From NCBI GenBank assembly GCA_002716625.1, contig PBAS01000039.1, positions 1 to 33,121 of the forward strand: a stretch of 33,121 nt of DNA, written 5' to 3'. The notes below the pieces were generated by a model. That model was not told where the DNA came from. It made no database searches and saw only the letters and a program-made list of their open reading frames with translations. Position numbers and translations under genes: made by a program. This DNA comes from Phycisphaeraceae bacterium (lineage in GTDB: Bacteria; Planctomycetota; Phycisphaerae; Phycisphaerales; Phycisphaeraceae). This document shows positions 22,210 to 30,163 of the stretch, one piece after another (within the stretch, counting starts at the first letter, position 1; the number at the start of each line of letters is the position of its first letter).

Positions 22210-22259
22210 TTCATTCTCCTTTTGTTTCTATTAAACTCTGCTATCTTCTGACTAAACAT
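22056..22259 (-). CDS. Overlapping alternative ORF (67 aa), doubtful
   Basis: It starts MFSQKIAEFNRNKRRMKWKS at 22259 behind AAGGGAAC, which is a usable ribosome site. The N-terminal ~16 residues are outside the other gene. The rest overlaps the 52-residue Cys gene in another frame and is less protein-like (Thr/Val/Ala/Pro, then CACSNNKKEN). It may be a short leader peptide coupled to the Cys gene, or spurious. Confidence 0.25.
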   Translation of the reverse strand: MFSQKIAEFNRNKRRMKWKSKPMRTTVMPGVTTVAPSKANKGAPVQVAPRNMKDRALCACSNNKKEN

Positions 22260-22268
22260 TTTGTTCCC

Positions 22269-22493
22269 TTACTGTTGTGGAATGCGCTTAGGTGTAAGCT
22301 TGCTAACGGTTACTTGTTGCAGTAGAGGCTTCTTCAACCACTGGAGCTTGTCCAGGCGTTGGTGAAGAGCAGTAAGCGTTGGTGACTTGACTAGCCAGCC
22401 AAACCCCCAATCGTACTGTTGCGCTTTCGCAAATGTCTTGTGCTTCTTGGCCTTGGCCACCAAACCTGGATACACTGTTACTCGGTATGTCAT
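22269..22493 (-). CDS. Small basic protein, first gene of the minus-strand accessory operon
   Basis: It starts MTYRVTVYPGLVAKAKKHKT at 22493 behind AGGAG with 7 nt spacing and has 74 residues. The upstream extension would run through a stem-loop and is rejected. The chain is basic (about 15 Lys/Arg) with aromatic positions (YDWGFGWLVKSP), suggestive of RNA or DNA binding. It is the promoter-proximal gene of the 22493-17914 operon. Confidence 0.6.
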   Translation of the reverse strand: MTYRVTVYPGLVAKAKKHKTFAKAQQYDWGFGWLVKSPTLTALHQRLDKLQWLKKPLLQQVTVSKLTPKRIPQQ

Positions 22494-22884
22494 AATAACT
22501 CCTAATTTGTTGTGGAAGGGGTTCATCCCCCTCACTAAAGAGGGGGAGGGTTCCCGCCACTAATTGGGTGTTATGTCTGATCCGTAAGCATGTTAGAGCG
22601 GTCAAGGCCCAGAGATAGAGCCATTGGGCACGTATACCTGTAACGGATTACCTCTTAGCTTTGTAAGTACTCGTAACCCTTGATGTTATACATATGTCAC
22701 TAAGCTACTATACCTCACTAAACAGAACAAACCCCTTATATTTGGTACGACCTTCATGATATACAACACCACTACCACCACCCACCTCCACGAGAAGACC
22801 TCTGGGTCCCATCTAAAGTGTAATACGACCTATCTGCACACGATTTGGGTTTGAATCACTACCACAAATATGTAACAATTTTAG
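22494..22884. other. 391-bp divergent intergenic region
   Basis: No convincing gene is seen here on either strand; the longer open frames run over the stem-loop and have no ribosome site. It separates the minus-strand accessory operon from the rightward packaging operon, so it should hold both promoters. Possible elements are the stem-loop at 22527-22546, a GCCCA...TGGGC inverted pair around 22606-22628, and the box pair TTGGGT (22845-22850) and TATGTA (22869-22874) with an 18-bp spacer. The latter would start transcription a few bases before ATG 22885. Two copies of TACGACCT (22746-22753, 22824-22831) also occur. No tRNA fold is recognised. Confidence 0.4.
22527..22546 (-). promoter_or_regulatory. 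Strong stem-loop in the 5' leader of the minus-strand operon
   Basis: CCCCCTC (22527-22533) pairs with GAGGGGG (22540-22546) around a 6-nt loop. It is 34 nt upstream of the first gene of the accessory operon, so it lies in its leader and could stabilise the message or control translation. Confidence 0.5.
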
Positions 22885-23307
22885 ATGCCTGTAGATCTTC
22901 TAAGTGCGTTTCCCCTCATCACCGATGGGGTTGCCAGAACCGTTTTCGTGAGGGGTCTCGAGCAGGATATGGCCGAAATTCTGACTGAACGGGGGTATAC
23001 CGTTGTCGAACTGATGACAATGCCCAGAAACAACCCGGTTGAGGAGCAAACCTACCTATTGGCTAAGTGCCAAGCGATGGAGGAAGGTACAATAGCATTT
23101 ACAACCGAAGACCGTCGAACCCTGGAGCTTGCCATGAAGTCAGCGGGACTCCTCGACAGTAAAAGAACCATGCTAAACCTGAAAGTCGATATAGATGGAG
23201 ATGACGTTGAAAAAATGTTAAACTGGAATAATTCGCGTCACACGCTTGCAGAAAACAGCACAGTGCAAGCCGCGAAAACTTTTAAAGAACTCAAGGGAAA
23301 AAACTAA
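22885..23307 (+). CDS. Possible small terminase subunit
   Basis: The 140-residue protein is the first gene of the packaging/head operon, the usual place for TerS. The chain is helical, with a plausible N-terminal DNA-binding part (DMAEILTERGYTVVELM), a middle acidic stretch, and a C-terminal Lys-rich end (TFKELKGKN). No HTH signature is clear, so the call rests mainly on position and size. There is no Shine-Dalgarno before the ATG; the message may have a very short leader. Alternative: an unrelated small early-late regulator. Confidence 0.45.
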   Translation: MPVDLLSAFPLITDGVARTVFVRGLEQDMAEILTERGYTVVELMTMPRNNPVEEQTYLLAKCQAMEEGTIAFTTEDRRTLELAMKSAGLLDSKRTMLNLKVDIDGDDVEKMLNWNNSRHTLAENSTVQAAKTFKELKGKN

Positions 23308-23949
23308 ATGCCATTTGTGGAACCTGATTGGGAGGAGTTTGACTTAGGCATCCTCGAGCGATTTAGCTACGACTGGACCCAGTCGCTAATCATTCAGCAG
23401 GGTGACCCGACCATAACCTCCCTAACCCTGTATCCCGACACGATAACGGCAGTAGTGGCCGACCCGGCAGTTTCCATAACTGTCGTCGCAACCTACGACA
23501 CCGGCATTCAGGCGAATGTAACAAACGCTTGCGAATTTATTTCAAACAATATGGCAGCAGTGCATGTTTCTGGTGGTGGGGTGGTAAATTTTGCCGATGC
23601 CTTCGACGGGACAATCACGGTTACTAGCGACAACGGAGTCACCGCAACAATCCCCTATAGCGTGTCTGCCCTTCCGGTGATTACCGTGGGCGGCACAACA
23701 ACGGAGACGGGCGAGGAGATAGACCCGGTCCCATATGTGCATACTTTTGCCGATGGCGAAGTTATAGACGCGACTAGAATGAACGACAATTTTACTTCTC
23801 TCGCCAATAAATTTGGCAATATTTCAAATAACGACCTATCCATGAGTGCGCGAATTTCTGCGTCCAAAATCGCCGGTCTTCAGGAAGCATCTGAAGTTAG
23901 GGTTCTGGTTTCGGACTGGGCTCGAGGGATAGGGCCAATGGAGGATTAA
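23308..23949 (+). CDS. Virion protein with Ig-like domain and fibre-like tail
   Basis: The 213-residue protein starts immediately after the previous TAA. The N-terminal ~35 residues hold FSYDWTQSL, sharing DWTQS with the start of the long fibre. Residues ~40-125 look like a BIG2-type Ig domain (TSLTLYPDTITAVVADPAVS, then GGGVVNFADAFDGTITVTSD). The last ~70, with THTFADGE-like PYVHTFADGEVIDATRMNDN, match the common fibre or decoration segment FxxGxxxxAxxxNxNF. A role in capsid decoration or as a short fibre is likely. It is placed unusually upstream of TerL. Confidence 0.6.
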   Translation: MPFVEPDWEEFDLGILERFSYDWTQSLIIQQGDPTITSLTLYPDTITAVVADPAVSITVVATYDTGIQANVTNACEFISNNMAAVHVSGGGVVNFADAFDGTITVTSDNGVTATIPYSVSALPVITVGGTTTETGEEIDPVPYVHTFADGEVIDATRMNDNFTSLANKFGNISNNDLSMSARISASKIAGLQEASEVRVLVSDWARGIGPMED

Positions 23950-24479
23950 TGTCAACAGCAACAGACAATAGCCATGTAAGGATTCGGTTCACCATCGATG
24001 AAAGTTCAAGTTCTGACTTCAGCGATGGGCAAATTGGATACTCTGGTGGCATGGAGAGCACGTTCAGCGCCAAGGCGTTTATGACCGAGAAGCTCGATGC
24101 AACTCAGATTGAATATGATGCCAACGGTGACCCTGTGGCCGATTCAGATACCCACCCAGGGGCAATACTCTTGGACCTTGGTGGCATGAAAAACATTGAG
24201 TCACTTGTTGTTCGCAACAGAGGCATAACAGGCAACGTTAAGGTTGTCTGGACCGGCCCGACAGAGGAGCAAACGGTCGATGCAAATGGTGACCCTGTAT
24301 TTGAGGCCGATGGAACAACACCGGTTATGCAGGAAATAAAGGCAGAACAGTTGGGCCAGTCCCTGGTTCCACCGGAGCGTTTTATGATTCTTGCATCTGT
24401 GCAGGATGATTCCGTCATTGCTGTTGAAGGGGTTGGCCAAGACGTTCCCGTCGAGATTCTTATTTTCGGAGAGAAATAG
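23949..24479 (+). CDS. Unidentified virion-region protein
   Basis: The 176-residue protein starts at a TAATG overlap with the Ig-domain gene. It contains two copies of DANGDPV (near residues 57 and 116), beta-rich stretches (KVVWTGPTEEQTV, VPVEILIFGEK) and no signal. It looks like a small structural or decoration protein. Its stop is TAG, in the same frame as the terminase gene 15 bp later. Confidence 0.55.
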   Translation: MSTATDNSHVRIRFTIDESSSSDFSDGQIGYSGGMESTFSAKAFMTEKLDATQIEYDANGDPVADSDTHPGAILLDLGGMKNIESLVVRNRGITGNVKVVWTGPTEEQTVDANGDPVFEADGTTPVMQEIKAEQLGQSLVPPERFMILASVQDDSVIAVEGVGQDVPVEILIFGEK

Positions 24480-24494
24480 ATCCAGTACAGCAGC

Positions 24495-26366
24495 GTGATA
24501 GCGCACTGCGGGGATATTCTTAAGGGGGCAGGGCTAGAGGGACAGGACCTCACCACTACAAACTTCCTCGACTATTCCGATTTGGTGCGAGATGCACTCA
24601 AGGAGTGGCCTGCACGGGAGCGTGAAGAGTGCGCTTGGCTGAAGGATTTTGTTCTTGCTCTAAGAAAACTTAGGGACGATTTTTCCGATATTGTTAGCGC
24701 AGACCCGATGGTGCTCTACAGGCCAGCCCATAGTGTGGCTGAAGGATTTCACGCATCTCCTGCCCTTATCCGCTACTTCCGTGGCGGGAACCGGATATCG
24801 AAAACCGTTTCTGGATTTGCCGAGCACTATTTTCATCTCACAAACCATCACCCATTCAGGCCACACCCGCTACCTCCCGCGCCAAATGCGACATTTATTG
24901 TTGGTGTAAACTTCTCAAAATATTCAAAGGCTGTTTTTGAGAGAAAGTTTTTAAGCGGCGAGACAGGCAACCCTCTTAGTCCCATGTTTCCTGTCGGTGG
25001 AAAATGGTTTTACCACTATGACGAGCGGAAGAAACTCCTTCAGATAGCGTGTCCAGAGTGTGCGGAGAAGGGCCTTGCTCAGAGTTGCCCTCACCCAAAA
25101 GCCTCAGTAATCCTGTTCTCTGATGGCGAGGGTCCAAGTCCTATCATGGGTGGGCAGTTTGGTCTCGCTCACTATGATGAGCACATTCGCCATGAGTTCT
25201 TTGGCGAAACCATGAAGCGTCTCGAGACTGTTCCGCATTCGTCCCTTATCGTGACGGGGACCCCTCTACAAGGCAAGGCTGCTTGGGAGCATCAAGAGCT
25301 TACGTTGTTAGACATGGCGGGACCACCAAAGAATCTTGTACCCGGAACGGATCAACCAATCGTATCCCTGCACACGATCGACCAATATTCCGCAGGGCTT
25401 GTTCCCAAGCCTCGAATCGATGCTTCGTGCAATATGATGTCGGCCCCAGAAATCGAAGCAAGGGTATATGGGCGGCCTGCTGCGTTTTCGGAAAGTGCGG
25501 TTTTCCATCTTCAAACGCTACACGAGATGTCCGTGAAAGCAGTAAAGCCGCGCAGAGGGGAGTTGCTTCTTGACCAAGAAAAAATGATAGATGCCACCGA
25601 AAAAACGGTCCCTGAGTTTAAAAAGGTAAAGGATGGGGCTATCAGGGTGTGGGAAGAACCAGTCCCCGGAGAGCAATATATTATAGGCGCTGATGTTGCG
25701 TTTGGTCTGACCAACAGAGATGCCTCTGCGGCAATCGTATTAAAGATGAAGCGAATGAATTCAATGGACATACGCTTTGAAATGGTCGCGTCTTACCACG
25801 GGTGGATCAACTCCCTTAGCTACGCAGAAGAGCTAATTAAATTAGGTCTTTACTATAATTCCGCACTTCTCGTTCCAGAGCGTAGGGGGCCAGGTGATGC
25901 CACAATTCAACGAATAAAGGAGTTTGGGTACTGGAATCTCTTCAGAGACAGTAACTCACCCGCCGCAGTTATGCACGGTTTGGATTCCCAGTTTGGACTC
26001 GACACAAATGTGTCTACGAAGGGTTTAATGGTTTCGGTTTTGCAGAAAACAATATACGATAGAATTACTCACACTTGCACCATAAACATCCCCTGCTTTG
26101 AGACTCTCGAGCAACTCGGAACTTATGGTCAAGAAATGACCCCCAGTGGGCAAAGTGTAAAGTTCACGGGGACCGGTGGAGCACATGATGACCTTGTTGT
26201 TGCTCTTTTTCTTGGGGTTTTTGCAGCAAAAGTGTACCCGGTGTTTGATGTTGAACAGGCAGTAAAGGCAGAAAGGGCTGTTTCCCCAAAGCCACAAATC
26301 TCGGCAGAGGACCGAGAAGTCTGGGACGATCTAAGACAAGAACTAAGAGGTGGAAATGACAGTTAG
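24495..26366 (+). CDS. terL: Terminase large subunit
   Basis: The protein has 623 residues. The ATPase domain has the Walker A variant RGGNRISKT (96-104) and Walker B with Asp228-Glu229 (LAHYDEH), followed by the coupling motif TGTP. The nuclease domain has Asp400 (IIGADVAFG), Glu462 (LLVPERRG) and Asp565/566 (GGAHDDLVVA), the RNase H-like metal triad. A zinc-binding insert, CPECAEKGLAQSCPH (Cys186, 189, 198, His200), lies between the ATPase motifs. It translocates and cuts DNA into the prohead through the portal. The first available start is GTG 24495, which lacks a ribosome site, so an unusual start or coupling to the upstream gene is likely. Confidence 0.93.
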   Translation: MIAHCGDILKGAGLEGQDLTTTNFLDYSDLVRDALKEWPAREREECAWLKDFVLALRKLRDDFSDIVSADPMVLYRPAHSVAEGFHASPALIRYFRGGNRISKTVSGFAEHYFHLTNHHPFRPHPLPPAPNATFIVGVNFSKYSKAVFERKFLSGETGNPLSPMFPVGGKWFYHYDERKKLLQIACPECAEKGLAQSCPHPKASVILFSDGEGPSPIMGGQFGLAHYDEHIRHEFFGETMKRLETVPHSSLIVTGTPLQGKAAWEHQELTLLDMAGPPKNLVPGTDQPIVSLHTIDQYSAGLVPKPRIDASCNMMSAPEIEARVYGRPAAFSESAVFHLQTLHEMSVKAVKPRRGELLLDQEKMIDATEKTVPEFKKVKDGAIRVWEEPVPGEQYIIGADVAFGLTNRDASAAIVLKMKRMNSMDIRFEMVASYHGWINSLSYAEELIKLGLYYNSALLVPERRGPGDATIQRIKEFGYWNLFRDSNSPAAVMHGLDSQFGLDTNVSTKGLMVSVLQKTIYDRITHTCTINIPCFETLEQLGTYGQEMTPSGQSVKFTGTGGAHDDLVVALFLGVFAAKVYPVFDVEQAVKAERAVSPKPQISAEDREVWDDLRQELRGGNDS

Positions 26367-26637
26367 TATCTATTTGCTGGTTTTTTTGGTAACATTGTCT
26401 CTTATTGCTGTTGCTCGCGTTAACAAGCTGCATGCAGCAGCAGAGGAAGAAGTAAACCAAGCGTTCAGTGTAATGCAAAAGAGCATTGATGAACTTCGTG
26501 ACCTTCTTAAGGAGCAAGAGGTTGGCAACCTCGAGCTTGTTGAGCGTGTGAAAAAGCATAAGGAACCACTTCCCGATGACGCTAAAACGGTCACGCTGGA
26601 TGATGGCATCAAATACGAAATTGTTGGGGGTTATTAA
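26356..26637 (+). CDS. Small membrane-anchored coiled-coil protein
   Basis: ATG 26356 follows GAGG by 5 nt and overlaps the TerL end, giving 93 residues. Residues ~3-20 (VSIYLLVFLVTLSLIAVARV) form one TM helix. Residues ~25-75 are a Glu/Lys/Leu-rich coiled coil (QAFSVMQKSIDELRDLLKEQ), and the last part is a polar beta-like end (TVTLDDGIKYEIVGG). It has the topology of an i-spanin or a cell-envelope tether but lies in the packaging operon, far from the lysis genes. A role in head assembly near the membrane is also conceivable. Function unknown. Confidence 0.6.
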   Translation: MTVSIYLLVFLVTLSLIAVARVNKLHAAAEEEVNQAFSVMQKSIDELRDLLKEQEVGNLELVERVKKHKEPLPDDAKTVTLDDGIKYEIVGGY

Positions 26638-26828
26638 TGATCAAGGGATTCTCCTTGCAGGACATGCTAAATCCTCAGAAGCCAAAGGTCAATGAGGACT
26701 CTCTCAAGTCGGCACTAGACGAGAGGATGTTCCCATTTCGCAAGGCTCAGTTTAAGCCAACCAAGGACACAATGAAAAAAGCCACACTTTCCAGGGTCCT
26801 CAGTTCCATGAACTTTCAAGGTAAATAA
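26637..26828 (+). CDS. Small hypothetical protein between TerL and portal
   Basis: The 63-residue protein starts at a TAATG overlap with the membrane protein gene and ends at a TAATG overlap with the portal gene, so all three are coupled. The chain is basic (KSALDERMFPFRKAQFKPTK, then MKKATLSRVLSSMNFQGK) and mostly helical after a proline-rich start. No family is recognised. Small basic proteins here may assist portal assembly, but this is a guess from position. Confidence 0.55.
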   Translation: MIKGFSLQDMLNPQKPKVNEDSLKSALDERMFPFRKAQFKPTKDTMKKATLSRVLSSMNFQGK

Positions 26829-28933
26829 TGGAAGAATCAGAAAATAAAGATTCTATTGGGGTTCTCGAGGGAACCTCCCCGGCAAAAAAATATTCCCCAA
26901 GCGACGAAGAGAAAAAGCTCTTAGGTAGACTTGATGCCCGTCTTAATGAGGCCACACAGGATAGGACCACCATAGAACAGACATGGGAACTAGGCAGATG
27001 TTATTACAACGGTGATTATGTTTTGGCAAAAAACTCCATTACCGGTGATCTCGTTAAATTCAAAAAAGAGAACACCGGCTCAGAGGAAAACATCATCAGG
27101 CCAATTGCTCGGGCTCTTGTTGGAAAACTGGCCCGGGTAATCCCAAGCTGCACGGTGCTCCCAAGAACGGACGACCAATCCGACCTCAAAGCTTCGCAGG
27201 CAAGCGAGAGCTTTCTCGACTACATCACCCGAAAAGAAAAGCTAAGACTTAAATATCTAAAGGCACAGAAGCAACTGGCATGGGCCGGAACTGCGGTTTT
27301 TCAGGTGGCATGGGACAAGGATTCGGGACGAATAGTCTCTTGGTGTGAGCCTTGTGGCTATAGCGCCGAGCGTGAGGACGCAGAGCAGGAATGCCCCCAA
27401 TGCACCATGTCTATGATGTCCGAGGGCATTGTTGGTGAACCGGCACCCCTCCTTAAAGAGATTAACGAGGGTGACCTAAGAGTTATATTGCACGATGTTG
27501 GCGACTTTTTGCCTGAGCCCGGAGTGCGCGACCCAGAAAAGATGCGATGGTGTGTGGTCAAAAAAGCCATCCCCGTCAGCGAGGTCCGAAGAAGGTTCCC
27601 TCACAAGGCAGAATATATTTCAGCAGATGATGGCATATATGAATCCCACTTTATGGAAGACGATATCTCTCCGCTGCACGACTACACGTTTCTTTATGAA
27701 TGGCACGAAGTGCCGACTGAGCAGTTTCCAGACGGTCGTTTGATTTTTTCCACAGGCGGCATGATTCTTTCAGAGCAGCCATCTCCGTACCATGAGCTAG
27801 GCAGGTTGCCATTCTACTTTCATCGATTCGACCCCAACCCAAGTGACTTCTGGGGTCAACCATTCATTTCGTCGTGCTACAAGATTCAGGACGAACGAAA
27901 TCACTTACTCACACAGGTTAAGAAAAACAGGGAACTCACCAACAACCCGAAGCTGAAGGTGCCGTTTGGTTCGGGAATAAGTGCCGACAGAATGAACACC
28001 ACTGCCGGTGAAATTATAAAATATAAGGCACATGCCGGTGAAGTACGCTATCTCGAGGTTCCGGGCTTTCCAAATTATGTATATGCCGAACTGGAGCGGT
28101 TAGAGGAGGCTGTTCGTAAGGCAGCGTCTGTGACTGAGCACGAACTAGGGATGACAGGGAAGAGCGGAGAGTCTGGGCGATATGCCGCCATACTGGACTC
28201 TCAGTCTCAAGAATCAATGACCGGTGTCATTGTTGAAAATATCGAAGAGTGGAAAGAGTTACATAGGGCAATCCTTGTGATGGCTCAAACATACTATGAT
28301 GAGAACCGAACTTGGTCGATATTGGGAAAAGACAAGCTGCATAATTTTACGTGGAAAGATGCCTCCCTCAAAAGCGGATGGGACATTGCCCTCAACGAAT
28401 CCGATTCGCTTTCAACCAACTCGGCAATAAGGCTCGGTCAGGCAGAACGACTCTTACAGAGCGGCATTTTCACCGACCCAGCAACAGGCACTCTAGACAT
28501 AAAAGCATTCTCTCAAATGGCCGGAATTCAAATGCCAGGCACGGCAGTTGATACAGATGGTTCAGAACGATCATACTTCTCGCAAGTCCCTGAAATTATA
28601 GCTTCTGGCGAAATGATTACGCCTAAACCGTGGGATGATGCCAGGGTGGCAGCGGAAGAGCTCTTGGTTTGGCTAAGGGGGGCAGGAAGATCTGCCCCGC
28701 AACAGCTTGTTGAGCAAGTCGCGCAACTGTGGATGGGGTACGTTTCAGTAATGCAGCCAACTCCCTTAGATGCCGACATAATGCCTAATGGCATGGGTCA
28801 GCAACAACAACAGCAACCACAACAGGATGGCGGTATGGTTCCGAGCGATGGCAGTTCCGCGCAGCAGATGGTGCAGCAGGCAGATTCGGCAGGAGAGTCG
28901 TTGGCTCGACCGGGACCGATGCACGAGGGCTAA
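26828..28933 (+). CDS. Portal protein with an internal zinc-ribbon insert
   Basis: The 701-residue size fits P22/T7-type portals of podoviruses. Family-like features include the early GRCYYNGDYV, NIIRPIARALVGKLARVIPS, the FYFHRFDPNPSDFWGQPF segment before the long stem helices (ERNHLLTQVKKNRELTNNPK), and a coiled helical region around residues 415-450. A zinc ribbon, CEPCGYSAEREDAEQECPQC (Cys173, 176, 189, 192), is inserted in the wing domain. The last ~60 residues are Gln-rich and disordered. It forms the dodecameric ring through which TerL pumps DNA. It starts at a TAATG overlap. Confidence 0.9.
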   Translation: MEESENKDSIGVLEGTSPAKKYSPSDEEKKLLGRLDARLNEATQDRTTIEQTWELGRCYYNGDYVLAKNSITGDLVKFKKENTGSEENIIRPIARALVGKLARVIPSCTVLPRTDDQSDLKASQASESFLDYITRKEKLRLKYLKAQKQLAWAGTAVFQVAWDKDSGRIVSWCEPCGYSAEREDAEQECPQCTMSMMSEGIVGEPAPLLKEINEGDLRVILHDVGDFLPEPGVRDPEKMRWCVVKKAIPVSEVRRRFPHKAEYISADDGIYESHFMEDDISPLHDYTFLYEWHEVPTEQFPDGRLIFSTGGMILSEQPSPYHELGRLPFYFHRFDPNPSDFWGQPFISSCYKIQDERNHLLTQVKKNRELTNNPKLKVPFGSGISADRMNTTAGEIIKYKAHAGEVRYLEVPGFPNYVYAELERLEEAVRKAASVTEHELGMTGKSGESGRYAAILDSQSQESMTGVIVENIEEWKELHRAILVMAQTYYDENRTWSILGKDKLHNFTWKDASLKSGWDIALNESDSLSTNSAIRLGQAERLLQSGIFTDPATGTLDIKAFSQMAGIQMPGTAVDTDGSERSYFSQVPEIIASGEMITPKPWDDARVAAEELLVWLRGAGRSAPQQLVEQVAQLWMGYVSVMQPTPLDADIMPNGMGQQQQQQPQQDGGMVPSDGSSAQQMVQQADSAGESLARPGPMHEG

Positions 28934-29107
28934 ATGACTCTGGATGACGCAAGAAAATACATGGTAGAGCGAGTAAAGACGGCAAAATATAATGGTCAAA
29001 TGGACATCGAAATAGACCTGGATACCGCAATCGATATTGCCGCCGCACTCATCCACCACACTTGGGACGACACGACCGAGCCCATAGGGACGTTGGGTAT
29101 GGATTAA
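28934..29107 (+). CDS. Small acidic protein after the portal (57 aa)
   Basis: ATG 28934 directly follows the portal TAA. The frame encodes MTLDDARKYMVERVKTAKYN, then an acidic helical part (DIEIDLDTAIDIAAALIHHT) ending GTLGMD, with stop 29105-29107. It is a compact, well-formed helical protein in the right strand and spacing, so real coding is likely despite its length. Function unknown. After it comes a 96-bp gap before the scaffold gene, which may contain a promoter, though no good boxes are seen. Confidence 0.6.
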   Translation: MTLDDARKYMVERVKTAKYNGQMDIEIDLDTAIDIAAALIHHTWDDTTEPIGTLGMD

Positions 29108-29203
29108 CCAATGGAAATACGATAGAATAGAAAAATTTTCGACTGAGCGGCGTAACCGTTATTTTAATCGTCTGCTGGACGTAATCCAAGCAATGGAGGA
29201 ATT

Positions 29204-30148
29204 ATGAGTGAAGAGGCAACAACAGAATCTGAGATAACTGGCGATATTGTTGAGTCCGGTGACGAGTTTGTCACGGAGGAGAGTAGCCAAGAGGTCCAAG
29301 AGGATAGTTCGCCGCAAGAAGCAGCAGAGAGCGAATCAGCCGACGAATTTAGTGATGCGCTATCTGCCCTTGACAGCATCCTCAATGAAGAGGGTATTGA
29401 TGAGGTTAAAACCGAAAACAAAGAGGAGCAGCAAGAAGCACCACAAGAAAGTCGAGCCCAAAAACGCATACGTGGACTAAGCACGGATTTAAAGTCCTCG
29501 CAGGAAACAAATCTTCAATTGCAGCAGCAGATGCAGGCGATGCAACAACAGCAACAGGAAATGCAAAATAAATTTCTTGAGGCGTTGAATGTGCAGCGGC
29601 AGCAGCAGCAGCAAGAAGAATATCAAGACCCTGCCGATGAATTCAAAAATAGCGTCATTAATGATGCTATGGGAAAATTAAACCCGGAACTCGCTACGTT
29701 AAAGAAAGAGTTTGATGCGTTAAAAAACAGCATGACCGAGCAGCAGCAGGAAGCACAGGCAGCGGCACAGAAGCAGGAATATATACGAGAGGCAGACACT
29801 GCAACTCGAGAGGTGTTCTTCGCTGGTGAGGCCGATGACGTACCCAAGGACCTACAAGAGGGATTATCGACAATTACGATGATGTTTCAATGGTTGACCG
29901 GGTCTAATGCGACCGACTCTGCGAAAATGGCAAAACGAACGGCACTGCAATATGCAAAGACGGAACTTTCGCGCCAAGGAAAGTCATTGAAGGCAAAACG
30001 AAATGCCTCCATGGCTACTGAGGCACCGAGTCCAAGTGGTCGTTCAAATGTCGAGGGTGATGGCTCTCCCAGTTTTGAACAATTACGAAGCAATGGCTTT
30101 CGCGACGAACTCGATTGGGCAGTCGCTGGAATGCCAAGCTTGGATTAG
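29204..30148 (+). CDS. Capsid scaffolding protein
   Basis: The 314-residue protein has the standard scaffold layout: a very acidic first ~85 residues (Glu/Asp/Ser), a helical Gln-rich coiled coil at ~90-220, and a basic C-terminal segment (ELSRQGKSLKAKRNAS) that contacts the capsid shell. It lies between portal and major capsid genes, the canonical order. A GGAGG ribosome site is 6 nt before the ATG. It directs prohead assembly and leaves before or during packaging. No protease domain is fused. Confidence 0.85.
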   Translation: MSEEATTESEITGDIVESGDEFVTEESSQEVQEDSSPQEAAESESADEFSDALSALDSILNEEGIDEVKTENKEEQQEAPQESRAQKRIRGLSTDLKSSQETNLQLQQQMQAMQQQQQEMQNKFLEALNVQRQQQQQEEYQDPADEFKNSVINDAMGKLNPELATLKKEFDALKNSMTEQQQEAQAAAQKQEYIREADTATREVFFAGEADDVPKDLQEGLSTITMMFQWLTGSNATDSAKMAKRTALQYAKTELSRQGKSLKAKRNASMATEAPSPSGRSNVEGDGSPSFEQLRSNGFRDELDWAVAGMPSLD

Positions 30149-30163
30149 ATTTAGGAGATTTAA

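Noticed and set aside
22821..22829. TAATACGAC, identical to the first nine bases of the T7 promoter
   Set aside because: The rest of the T7 promoter (CACTATAG) does not follow, and no phage RNA polymerase gene is in the window; chance match.
28797..28930. CAA/CAG repeats at the end of the portal gene as a possible microsatellite
   Set aside because: They encode a disordered Gln-rich tail and are irregular; similar Gln tracts in the scaffold gene are also coding.
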